Of a stretch of DNA of 39,695 bases, positions 31,657 to 39,042 are shown piece by piece. Numbering within the stretch: position 1 is the stretch's first letter; every line of letters starts with the position of its first letter. The stretch comes from Desulfurobacteriaceae bacterium. Lineage in GTDB: Bacteria > Aquificota > Aquificia > Desulfurobacteriales > Desulfurobacteriaceae. Where the stretch lies: the NCBI GenBank assembly GCA_039832905.1, contig JBDOLX010000036.1:1-39695 (forward strand), read 5' to 3'. A model generated the notes under the pieces. The model ran no database searches, was not told the origin of the DNA, and saw only the letters and a program-made list of their open reading frames with translations. Position numbers and translations under genes: made by a program.

Positions 31657-32364
31657 ATGGTTATATACGGCATAAACCCTGTAGCAGAAGCAATAAGGTC
31701 AGGATATCCTGTTCTGAAAATATACGTTGAAGAAAACTTTAGAGATAGAGAAAGAATTTTACCTTTAGTAAGAAAGCAGGGAATAAAGGTAGTAAAGGTT
31801 AACAAAAAGAAACTTTTTGATGTAGCAAAAACGGAAAAAAATCAAGGCATTGTAGCTGTTGTTTCTCCAGTAGAACCCAAAAGCTTTGAGGAACTTGCAA
31901 AAGAAGCTATTGAAACAAAAGGATGTCTTCTATTCCTTGATAGAATAGAAGATCCCCACAATCTTGGGGCTATCTTTCGTTCAGCTGATGCTTTTGGTGT
32001 AATAGGTTTAGTTCTTCCGAAAGATAGAAGTGCCACTATTAGTGATACAGTAGTAAAAGCATCAACGGGAGCTGTTTTTTATGTTCCGTTTTCTATAGTT
32101 TCCAGTTTCTCGAACGCCCTAAGAAAGTTCAAAGACATGGGCGGTTGGCTTGTTGGTCTTGAGGCAGGGGGGAAAGATATAAGCAAATATTCATTTCCTT
32201 TTCCTTTGGGGCTTGTAGCAGGTTCGGAAGGCAAAGGTCTTTCAAGGACAACCTTAAAACAGCTGGATGACGTAGTTTCAATACCGATGAGGGGACATGT
32301 AAATTCTTTAAACGTTTCAAACGCTGTAGCAATAGGTCTTTACTGTGTATCTATGCAACTATAA
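31657..32364 (+). CDS. rlmB: 23S rRNA 2'-O-methyltransferase of the RlmB/TrmH (SpoU) family
   Basis: Encodes 235 residues. An N-terminal substrate-binding domain (VIYGINPVAEAIRSG, KNQGIVAVVSP) is followed by the knotted SPOUT methyltransferase domain with FLDRIEDPHNLGAIFRSADA, LVAGSEGKGLSRTTLKQ.D and IPMRGHVNSLNVSNAVAIGL. This is the layout of RlmB, which methylates G2251 in 23S rRNA. A tRNA-directed relative cannot be excluded from sequence. Five bases separate it from gspG, so it probably ends the mla-hisH-gspG transcript. Confidence 0.92.
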   Translation: MVIYGINPVAEAIRSGYPVLKIYVEENFRDRERILPLVRKQGIKVVKVNKKKLFDVAKTEKNQGIVAVVSPVEPKSFEELAKEAIETKGCLLFLDRIEDPHNLGAIFRSADAFGVIGLVLPKDRSATISDTVVKASTGAVFYVPFSIVSSFSNALRKFKDMGGWLVGLEAGGKDISKYSFPFPLGLVAGSEGKGLSRTTLKQLDDVVSIPMRGHVNSLNVSNAVAIGLYCVSMQL

Positions 32365-32414
32365 CTTTTTGGTCTTATCTTTTTAGTTAACAACTTTTTA
32401 AAAGAGGAGGAAAA

Positions 32415-32810
32415 ATGGAAAACCTTAAAGGTAAGATTGTTTTTATTCAGACAGCTGGAGGTGAAAGCGTTATTCCTTCTTCAGGAATTATTGGCATTTT
32501 GGAAGAAATAGGAGAGGACTACCTTAAAATCAAAGATGCCGGCGTTTTTGCCCTTTTACCGACAACTAAGGGAGCACAGGCAACAATTATGCCTCTTGAT
32601 CCAACAGCAAACGAACCAGTAGAAGCTTACATTATGAAATCTCAGGTAGTTTCTGTTGTTCCTGTTGGAGATAGATCCAAGTTAAAAGAGTTTCACCAAC
32701 AGTTTAAAGCAGCAGCTGCCGGGATAGAACTTGCAACTCCAGGTTCCATAGACCTTTCTAAGATTAAAGAGTTTCCTAAAGGAGGAAAAGGAGGACTTTC
32801 CATTACATGA
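32415..32810 (+). CDS. Unrecognised small protein, Sm-like beta-barrel suspected
   Basis: Encodes 131 residues that I do not recognise. Residues 4-85 look like a small beta-barrel: LKGKIVFIQT, then GIIGILEEIGEDYLKIKDAG, a loop with TTKGAQATIMPLDPTANEPV, then EAYIMKSQVVSVVPV. Strand order and the LEEIGEDYLKIKDAG hairpin recall Sm/Hfq or SH3-like barrels. The rest (about 86-131) is a helix followed by a Gly/Lys-rich, probably flexible tail. GAGGAGG precedes the ATG. Its stop overlaps the ntrB start (ATGA), so it is made together with the two-component pair. There is no signal peptide. Confidence 0.6.
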   Translation: MENLKGKIVFIQTAGGESVIPSSGIIGILEEIGEDYLKIKDAGVFALLPTTKGAQATIMPLDPTANEPVEAYIMKSQVVSVVPVGDRSKLKEFHQQFKAAAAGIELATPGSIDLSKIKEFPKGGKGGLSIT

Positions 32811-33808
32811 AAATAGAGGATCTTCTCTTTTCCCTTCCCCTTCCTGTTGCCCTCACCGACGGGGAAGGGAGAATATCTTACGTCAACCAAAAAATGGAAA
32901 GTTTCTTAAATAGATCCCTAAAATACTTAAAAGATAGAAAACTTTCAGAATTTTTCAAAAACAAAAAGGATATAGAAGAACAAATAAAAAAGTCCTATAC
33001 AGAACTTCTTGAAATTTTCGGTTTTAAGGACAACGGTCATTATTTAACTTTCGCTCCTTTGTACATTTCTTCTAAGGTTGAAGGAGTTATTGTTATAGTC
33101 CAGCAAGATACTAGCCCTTTTGAAAAAGATATTACCCTTTTCTTGAAAGGAATTTCTCACGAAATAAGAAACCCTTTAGGAGGCATTAAAGGGGCAGCTA
33201 AACTTTTATCTACACTAAAAAGTTATGATAAAGAATTGGTCTCTGTAATCCTTGAAGAAACAGAAAGAATAGAAAGGTTTCTAGACAATATTGTAAAAGC
33301 TTTTGACTTTTCCAAACTGAGCTTTTCAAGAAGAAATATCCACGAAATCATTCAAAGTGTCGTAAAACTTTTTGAACACGAAATAAAGAGGCACAAAGTC
33401 AAAGTTGTTTACAATTTTGACCCTTCTTTACCTGAGATTTTGTTAGATTCAGACAAAATTACTCAGGCAATAATAAACATCTTTAAGAACGCTTTAGAGT
33501 CCCTTACCGATGCTAAAGATAAATTGATAAGAATAGAAACCGGTTATGCTATTCAACCGTCAGGATTTATTTTCATTAGGATAGCAGATACAGGCTGTGG
33601 AATGGACGAAGAAGAACTTAAGAACTTTTTCCTGCCGTTTTTTACAACTAAGGAAAAAGGAACTGGACTTGGAACTTTTATTGCTAATGAGATAGTAAAA
33701 GGACATGGTGGAGAACTAAAAGTTAAAAGTGAAAAAAATGTTGGAACAGAAATAACAATTTTCTTACCAATGAGAAGGAACGATGGCAAAGATTTTAATA
33801 GCAGATGA
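32807..33808 (+). CDS. ntrB: NtrB-type PAS sensor histidine kinase
   Basis: Encodes 333 residues with no membrane segment, so it is a cytoplasmic sensor. A PAS domain covers about 5-105 (PLPVALTDGEGRISYVNQKM). The phosphorylated His118 is in GISHEIRNPLGGIKGAAKLL, the NtrB-type H box. The ATPase domain has IFKNALESL (N box), ADTGCGM (G1) and TKEKGTGLGTFIA (F/G2). It phosphorylates the NtrC-type regulator encoded directly downstream, whose start it overlaps by 26 bases. Its signal may be nitrogen status, but the PAS domain alone does not prove that, and no glnB/glnA lies here. Confidence 0.9.
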   Translation: MKIEDLLFSLPLPVALTDGEGRISYVNQKMESFLNRSLKYLKDRKLSEFFKNKKDIEEQIKKSYTELLEIFGFKDNGHYLTFAPLYISSKVEGVIVIVQQDTSPFEKDITLFLKGISHEIRNPLGGIKGAAKLLSTLKSYDKELVSVILEETERIERFLDNIVKAFDFSKLSFSRRNIHEIIQSVVKLFEHEIKRHKVKVVYNFDPSLPEILLDSDKITQAIINIFKNALESLTDAKDKLIRIETGYAIQPSGFIFIRIADTGCGMDEEELKNFFLPFFTTKEKGTGLGTFIANEIVKGHGGELKVKSEKNVGTEITIFLPMRRNDGKDFNSR

Positions 33809-35132
33809 CGAAAAAAGTATAAGAGTCGTCCTAAGAAAATTTCTAACATCGCTGGGACACAAAGTTGTAGAAGCAGAAGATGGCGAAAAAGCTTTGGAAA
33901 TTTTAAGGGAAGAAAAACTGGACTTAGCTTTTGTTGACATAAGAATGCCAAAGTTAAGCGGGCTTCAAATTCTTGACAAAGTGAAGGATGTTCCGGTAGT
34001 AATGCTAACGGCTTACGGCACAATGGATTACACAGTTCAAGCTATTGAAAAAGGAGCAGTTGAATATATTACAAAACCTTTTTCTTTGGAAGAGATAAAA
34101 GAACTTCTTGAAAGAATTTTGTCTTGTCATGAGAAAGAGGAAGAAGAAAACATAGAAGGGCAAGATGAAATTGTTGGAACAAGCAAGAAGATGCAAGAGG
34201 TTTTTAAGTTTATAGGAAGAGTTGCTAAAAGTGATGCAACAGTTCTAATCTTAGGAGAAAGTGGCACGGGAAAAGAACTTATCGCAAGAGCTATCCATAG
34301 GTATTCGAATAGAAAAGATAAACCTTTTGTTGCTGTAAACTGTGCAGCTTTACCTTCAAATCTTCTTGAAGCAGAGCTTTTTGGCTACGAGAAGGGAGCT
34401 TTCACTGGAGCGTTTTCAACAAAGAAAGGGCTTTTTGAGCAAGCTAACGGTGGAACGATATTTTTAGACGAAATAGGAGAATTGGAGCTTTCTTTACAGT
34501 CAAAACTTTTAAGAGTTTTGCAAGAAAAAGAGATAAGACGGGTCGGAGGAAATAGAACAATAAAGGTTAATATTAGAGTTATAGCTGCAACAAATAAGGA
34601 TTTAGAAGAAGAGGTAAGAAAAGGAAATTTTAGAGAAGATCTTTACTACAGACTTAACGTAGTAAGTATTTCTTTACCTCCATTAAGAGAGAGAAAAGAG
34701 GATATAATTCCTCTTGCTCAATACTTCATAAGGAAGTTCTCTAAAGAATTTAAACTTCCACTAAAAGAGCTTTCGTCCAAAGCTAGAGATTGGCTCTTAA
34801 ACTATTCCTTTCCGGGAAATGTAAGAGAGCTTGAAAATATGATTCTACGTGCAATGATTCTTTCTCCAGTTGATGTCATAGATGTTGAAGATCTAAAACC
34901 AAATTTAAATGCGAAACCTTCCTTTTCCATCGATGAGGCTATAAGAAGTTGGATAAAGTCTTTGAAAAACGAAAGAAACCTTTACGATATCGTTATCAAA
35001 AAAGTGGAAAAAATCCTAATTTCTGAAACTTTAAAGAAATGCGATTACAATCAAGTTAAAGCCGCGAAGGTGCTTGGTATCCATAGAAATACCTTAAGAA
35101 AGAAAATTAAGGAGTTAGGAATTGAAAGATGA
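33783..35132 (+). CDS. ntrC: NtrC-type sigma-54-dependent response regulator
   Basis: Encodes 449 residues. Receiver domain 1-115 with phospho-acceptor Asp52 (LAFVDIRMPKLSG); AAA+ domain with Walker A GESGTGKE (158-165) and the sigma-54 contact loop GAFTGA (205-210), Walker B GGTIFLDEIGEL; and a Fis-type helix-turn-helix at the C-terminus (VKAAKVLGIHRNTLRKKIKE). It activates sigma-54 promoters when phosphorylated by the upstream kinase. I found no clear TGGCAC-N5-TTGC sigma-54 promoter in the window, so its targets are elsewhere or diverged. The next gene downstream is the polyferredoxin, with its own promoter. Confidence 0.93.
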   Translation: MAKILIADDEKSIRVVLRKFLTSLGHKVVEAEDGEKALEILREEKLDLAFVDIRMPKLSGLQILDKVKDVPVVMLTAYGTMDYTVQAIEKGAVEYITKPFSLEEIKELLERILSCHEKEEEENIEGQDEIVGTSKKMQEVFKFIGRVAKSDATVLILGESGTGKELIARAIHRYSNRKDKPFVAVNCAALPSNLLEAELFGYEKGAFTGAFSTKKGLFEQANGGTIFLDEIGELELSLQSKLLRVLQEKEIRRVGGNRTIKVNIRVIAATNKDLEEEVRKGNFREDLYYRLNVVSISLPPLRERKEDIIPLAQYFIRKFSKEFKLPLKELSSKARDWLLNYSFPGNVRELENMILRAMILSPVDVIDVEDLKPNLNAKPSFSIDEAIRSWIKSLKNERNLYDIVIKKVEKILISETLKKCDYNQVKAAKVLGIHRNTLRKKIKELGIER

Positions 35133-35165
35133 AAATTAATTTTCCTCTATCAGTTTTAATTATAT

Positions 35166-35184
35166 TATCCTTATAATAAGGATA
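35166..35184. promoter_or_regulatory. 19-bp palindrome upstream of the polyferredoxin promoter
   Basis: TATCCTTAT-A-ATAAGGATA is a perfect 9-1-9 inverted repeat, 21 bases ahead of the -35 box at 35206. Its single-base centre and size fit a dimeric regulator operator. A further dyad, GTTAG (35194-35198) and CTAAC (35210-35214), overlaps the -35 box. It is not followed by a U-run, so a terminator for ntrC is unlikely. Confidence 0.55.
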
Positions 35185-35205
35185 CAATATTATGTTAGAT
35201 AAGCA

Positions 35206-35234
35206 TTGACTAACCTAAGCATATGACCTATTAT
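35206..35234 (+). promoter_or_regulatory. Sigma-70-type promoter of the polyferredoxin gene
   Basis: TTGACT (35206-35211) and TATTAT (35229-35234) are separated by exactly 17 bases. Transcription would start near 35241, about 15 bases before the ATG at 35257. This gives the gene a transcript separate from ntrBC. Confidence 0.7.
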
Positions 35235-35256
35235 TAATCCTTAGCAGGTTAGAAAC

Positions 35257-35874
35257 ATGAGGAGATGCGAAATATTGGATAAAGTTAAAAGGCAAGTAAT
35301 ACTTTGTCAGGATGGGTCTCCGTTCGTCCCACAGTATCCGGGTGGGATAAACGTTGCAAGATGTAATGGATGTGGCGAGTGTGTAAAGGTTTGTTCTCAA
35401 AACTGCATAGAACTTCAAGAAATTAAAGGAAAGAAAGTAGCAGTTATTGTTTCTCTGGAATACTGTATTGGCGATGGAATGTGTAAACTCGTCTGTCCAA
35501 ACGATGCTTTCTTGTGAGGCTTTAACTGTTCCTCCAGTTTGGAGGACTTAGAAATTAAAGAAGAAGATCTTCTTTCGGATGAGAATGGAAATTATGCTTA
35601 TCTAACTTTTGGAGGGCATCTTTATACTCCAAGTTTCCTGCAAGCAATCGATGTTAAAAGTTGTGAGAAGTGTGAAAAATGTTTAGACATGTGTGAAACC
35701 AGAGACCTTGACAATGAAGGGAATATAATTCCTGCTTTTCCGGAACTTTGCAATGGTTGCAGACACTGTGTCCATGTGTGTTCATCAAAAAGTATAAAAG
35801 CTTCCCCAATTCCCTTGGAAGAAATGATAAAGCGCGTGAGAAAAAGGAAACTAACTACAGATGTTAAACCTTAG
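35257..35874 (+). CDS. Candidate selenocysteine-containing polyferredoxin (in-frame TGA at 35515-35517)
   Basis: Read through one TGA, the frame encodes 205 residues with residue 87 as selenocysteine. Both halves look like FdxB-type ferredoxins. First half: SPFVPQYPGGINVARCNGCG, ligands Cys36, 39, 42, 46, then Cys70-x2-Asp73-x2-Cys76-x3-Cys80-Pro. Second half: LTFGGHLYTPSFLQAID, ligands Cys136, 139, 142, 146 and Cys165, 168, 171, 175. Up to four [4Fe-4S] clusters are expected. After the TGA the same frame continues as GFNCSSSLEDLE without a break. The only in-frame start beyond it is TTG 35539, which has no Shine-Dalgarno, and a SECIS-like hairpin follows the TGA. Alternatives are two separate genes (35257-35517 and 35539-35874), a nonsense mutation or a sequencing error. 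The start may be ATG 35257 or TTG 35275. The end overlaps the convergent gene by 24 bases. Confidence 0.7.
35515..35560 (+). promoter_or_regulatory. SECIS-like stem-loop after the in-frame TGA
   Basis: Counting the U of UGA (35515) as 1, the upper stem UCCUCC (16-21) pairs with GGAGGA (27-32), closing loop AGUUU with G at 23 and U at 24. U15 is bulged and G14 pairs with C33. C12-U13 can pair with A36-G37, and a lower stem CUUUAA (6-11) pairs with UUAAAG (41-46). The Escherichia coli fdhF element likewise has a bulged U at 17 and G23/U24 in the loop that contact SelB. No U-run follows, so it is not a terminator. Confidence 0.65.
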
Positions 35875-36735
35875 CGCCGTAACTTCTATAATCTTGATGA
35901 TGTCTGGATGATCCTGCAAGAAACGTTTCAAACTCTTTAAAGATAAAGGCTTCTTCGGCTTAACCATAATTTCCAAACATTTAGGGTTCTTAATGAAGCT
36001 AATTAACGGATAGGCAATTCTTTCTCTAAAAACTGGATTATTTTCTGCGTTCTTTTCTATAGCTGTGATAAATCTCTCTTTTAGTTCTTCAGGAGTCTTT
36101 CCTTCCTGTCTTGCTTCATATTCTAGAAAAGTTCTTAGAAGACCTAAATCTTTATACTTTAGCGATAAATAAGCAAGTTCTATTTTTCCAATCAAGTATC
36201 TGTTAAGGGTTTTTCCTTTTAAAAATTTTTCCAATCTTTCTCTGGTTAAGTTTTTCAGAGAAACGGATAATTGAAAATTAGCAAGATTTTCAAGGTGGGT
36301 TGTAAGATACGAGAAGAAAATGTCATCTTCAAACAAATAGCCTGCCTGGAAGTCAACTTCTAAAAGATTTTCGGAAAGCCCTAAGGTTTTTAGAAGTCCA
36401 GAAACAACAGGAAAGCCGGGAGGAATTATTAAACCTTCAACATTAACTTTTAGACTTTCTGGAAGTTCTTTCTTTCTCGCAAATAGTGGTAAATCAATGG
36501 TGATTCTCCTTACAAAAAGATCTATACCAAATTCCGAGGTTTTTAGATTCTTGATAACAATTTCATTGGAAAGTAGGTAATAATTTAAATCACTATAGGA
36601 AACCTTTATAGGCAACGTGGAAATTTTTGCATCAAGCTTTTCTTTTATCTTACTTTCAACAAAACTTTCTAAAGCTAAATAGGAAGAAAGGAGAGTAAGA
36701 AGAAAAAAAAGAAAAGTAAAAATCCACCTTGTCAT
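35851..36735 (-). CDS. Signal-anchored periplasmic protein, AsmA/DUF945-like, function unknown
   Basis: Encodes 294 residues. An N-terminal hydrophobic segment (about 3-25, WIFTFLFFLLTLLSSYLALE) anchors or exports it. The following part has the short amphipathic strands and pattern YYLLSNEIVIKNLKTSEFGI seen in AsmA-like and DUF945-like envelope proteins; the C-terminal third is helical. I cannot assign a family with confidence. ATG 36735 has AAGGT upstream. It follows hemE by five bases on the same strand, and its 3' end overlaps the convergent polyferredoxin by 24 bases. A role in the envelope is an inference from the anchor only. Confidence 0.6.
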   Translation of the reverse strand: MTRWIFTFLFFLLTLLSSYLALESFVESKIKEKLDAKISTLPIKVSYSDLNYYLLSNEIVIKNLKTSEFGIDLFVRRITIDLPLFARKKELPESLKVNVEGLIIPPGFPVVSGLLKTLGLSENLLEVDFQAGYLFEDDIFFSYLTTHLENLANFQLSVSLKNLTRERLEKFLKGKTLNRYLIGKIELAYLSLKYKDLGLLRTFLEYEARQEGKTPEELKERFITAIEKNAENNPVFRERIAYPLISFIKNPKCLEIMVKPKKPLSLKSLKRFLQDHPDIIKIIEVTALRFNICS

Positions 36736-36740
36736 CTTTT

Positions 36741-37778
36741 TTACCTTAACTCCTTGCTGATTTTATGAACAGTATCTACCAAGAACTTTGCTTTTTTAGG
36801 ATCTGTAGGTGGCAGGATTCCGTGTCCAAGGTTAAATATGTGTCCTTTAGCTTTTAAACCCTCTTGCAGTATCTTTCTAACTTTTTCCTCGATAGTTTTT
36901 TCATCTGCAAAGAGAGCTACTGGATCGAGATTTCCTTGAATTGATTTATCAATCTTAGAAAGTACAAAGGAGATTTCCGTTTTCCAATCAAGCCCAATTA
37001 CATCAACGTTTAGTTTGTTGTTTACTTCTAAAAGGTGGGCTGCATTAACTCCAAAGTGAATTATAGGAGTCTCTGGATGTCTTTTCTTTAATTCATTAAC
37101 AATTCTTTCTGTATATGGAAAAACAAACTTTTCATAATCTTCTTTTGAAAGAACTCCCATCCAAGAGTCAAATATTTGAATTAAATCAACGCCAGCTTTG
37201 ATTTGAGAAGAAAGGTACTCTATGACTGTTTCCGTAAGTTTTGACATAAGGGCATCCCAGAGCTCTGAATTATTCCACATTGTAGATTTGGCTGCAATGT
37301 AGTTCTTAGAACTTCCACCCTCTAACATATAGCTTGCCAGCGTAAATGGAGCTCCAGAAAAACCGATTAGAGGTCTATCGGTAAGTTTTTTCTTTATCAA
37401 CTGGATAGTTTCAAGAACGTAAGGAAGATCTTCAGAAGGGTTTGGAACTTTAAGCTTTTCAACATCGCTAATAGTTTCAACTTTCGGCTCTAAAACAGGG
37501 CCTTTACCTTCGACAAAGTTAACGCTTATTCCCATTTTTTCAACAGGAACTAAGATATCAGAAAAAAGAATAGCTGTATCAACGCCAATCTCTTCAATTG
37601 GTATCAAAGTAACTTCTGCTGCGAGTTTGGGATTTTTACACAAATCCATAAAGCTACCAGCCTGAGCCCTTATTTTTCTATAACGTTCAGAGTATCTTCC
37701 TGCTTGTCTCATAATCCATATTGGAGTATAGTCGGTCCTTTCTCCTCTTGCAGCTTTTAAAATTGGATGGTCTTTCAT
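36741..37778 (-). CDS. hemE: Uroporphyrinogen decarboxylase HemE
   Basis: Encodes 345 residues. HemE removes four carboxyls from uroporphyrinogen III to give coproporphyrinogen III. PIWIMRQAGRYSERYRKIR is the first signature, IGFSGAPFTLASYMLEGGSS the second; the catalytic Asp is in ILFSDILVP. GNLDPVALFADEKTIEEKV and GHIFNLGHGILPPTDP complete the family pattern. ATG 37778 has AAGGAG upstream. It lies 27 bases downstream of the AhbD-like gene, which acts on porphyrins later in the pathway, so the pair is likely a heme-synthesis operon. Confidence 0.96.
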   Translation of the reverse strand: MKDHPILKAARGERTDYTPIWIMRQAGRYSERYRKIRAQAGSFMDLCKNPKLAAEVTLIPIEEIGVDTAILFSDILVPVEKMGISVNFVEGKGPVLEPKVETISDVEKLKVPNPSEDLPYVLETIQLIKKKLTDRPLIGFSGAPFTLASYMLEGGSSKNYIAAKSTMWNNSELWDALMSKLTETVIEYLSSQIKAGVDLIQIFDSWMGVLSKEDYEKFVFPYTERIVNELKKRHPETPIIHFGVNAAHLLEVNNKLNVDVIGLDWKTEISFVLSKIDKSIQGNLDPVALFADEKTIEEKVRKILQEGLKAKGHIFNLGHGILPPTDPKKAKFLVDTVHKISKELR

Positions 37779-37805
37779 CTTTGAACTCCTTTTTTAGGTA
37801 AGTCT

Positions 37806-38915
37806 TCAAGAATTCCTTTTTTTCTTAACTCCAATTTTCATTTTGATAGGAACGTAATTACAGATTGGATCTTCCTGCATGTAGTCCCCATATTCCCAGT
37901 AAGCCCTTACTCTACAACCATTGCATATTTTTACATATTCGCAGCTGCCGCACCTACCTTTAAATTCTTCTATCTTTCTCATATCTTGCATTATCTTTGA
38001 CTCAAACCAAGCTCTGTGGAATGGAACTTCAAAAACGTTTATATCCGAAATAGGGAAATAGCTACAAGGTTTTAGCCATCCGTGGCAGTCAATGTAAGCG
38101 ATGTACTGTCCAGCTACGCACCCCTTCCCGCCACCAGTTCCAAAGACAAGATTTCTTCTTTTAAGATCTAATCCGTCCCTTTTAGCATTTTGGTTAAAGA
38201 TTCTGTAATAATGGGGAGCGCAAGTAGGTCTTACTAAAATGGTATTATCCCCTTTCAAAATTAACTCTTTCTCAAGCTCATAATGCCAGTTTAGCCAATA
38301 TTCAGATTCTTTCTCATCTAAAAGTTCAGCGTTGGCTTCTTCTCCTCTTCCAACAGGTAAAACTAAAAACATGTACCAAGCTCTAGCACCAAGTTCTCTT
38401 GCTTTTTTGTAAACGTTTGGAATGTCAAAAGCGTTTCTCTTAGTGAAAGAGGAATTTATGAGAAATGGAATGTTGTGCTTTCTAAAAAGTTCTGCTGCTT
38501 TAATTACTCCTTCAAAAGCTCCAGGCTGTTTTCTAAAGTCGTCGTGAATTTCAGCAGTTGAACCATCAAGCGATAAAGAAACCATTTTTATTCCGACTCT
38601 TTTCATTTCTCTACAAACTTCATCGTCAACAAGAACTCCATTTGTAGCAATACACATTCTAAAACCTTTTTCTGTTCCATAAGCAGCAATGTCCCAAAGG
38701 TCTTCTCTTAAAAGAGGTTCTCCACCGGTTAGAACAACTGTCGGTTTGGAGAGTTTTCCAATATCGTCAAGAAGTTTCTTTGCATCTTCAAAAGAAAAAT
38801 CTCCTTGTTCAGACTCCATAGTAGAAGAAGAACGGCAATGAATGCATTTTAAATTACAACGCCTTGTAACTTCCCATGCTATCCATTTAGGTAAAAACTC
38901 TTCTTTTGTTGCCAT
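37806..38915 (-). CDS. AhbD-like radical SAM/SPASM protein (heme synthesis family)
   Basis: Encodes 369 residues from ATG 38915, which has GAGG upstream; an in-frame ATG at 38936 has none. The radical SAM motif is in [20 protein letters not shown], with [13 protein letters not shown] following. The C-terminus has a SPASM-type cysteine set: [27 protein letters not shown] and DPIC. The [18 protein letters not shown] start is typical of AhbD, which decarboxylates iron-coproporphyrin III to heme, and of its NirJ/AhbC relatives. Being next to hemE supports a tetrapyrrole role. A peptide-maturase function for a SPASM protein is the main alternative. Confidence 0.78.
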   Translation of the reverse strand: MATKEEFLPKWIAWEVTRRCNLKCIHCRSSSTMESEQGDFSFEDAKKLLDDIGKLSKPTVVLTGGEPLLREDLWDIAAYGTEKGFRMCIATNGVLVDDEVCREMKRVGIKMVSLSLDGSTAEIHDDFRKQPGAFEGVIKAAELFRKHNIPFLINSSFTKRNAFDIPNVYKKARELGARAWYMFLVLPVGRGEEANAELLDEKESEYWLNWHYELEKELILKGDNTILVRPTCAPHYYRIFNQNAKRDGLDLKRRNLVFGTGGGKGCVAGQYIAYIDCHGWLKPCSYFPISDINVFEVPFHRAWFESKIMQDMRKIEEFKGRCGSCEYVKICNGCRVRAYWEYGDYMQEDPICNYVPIKMKIGVKKKRNS

Positions 38916-39020
38916 TTTAACCTCGAATTTAAACATTTTGAGAAAATAAGTTTATCAAACTTTCTAAAAGGGGATTTTAATTGGAATTGAAAACAAGAGA
39001 AACTAAAAAGAAGAGAAAAA

Positions 39021-39042
39021 GGAAGGAACCCTTATCCCTCCC
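39021..39042 (-). terminator. Terminator of prfA
   Basis: On the minus strand GGGAGG (39037-39042) pairs with CCTTCC (39021-39026), including one G-U pair, and is followed by TTTTTCTCTTCTTTTT. The stem starts in the last prfA codons and the loop contains the stop codon. Confidence 0.45.

Noticed and set aside
33783-35132. Sigma-54 promoters that the NtrC-type regulator might use nearby
   Set aside because: TGGCAC occurs several times inside genes, but none is followed at the right distance by TTGC/TTGCW, and none is upstream of a gene.
35539-35874. The second ferredoxin half as an independent gene starting at TTG 35539
   Set aside because: The TTG has no Shine-Dalgarno, lies in the hairpin stem, and the frame is continuous with the upstream half except for the TGA. 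Kept only as an alternative.
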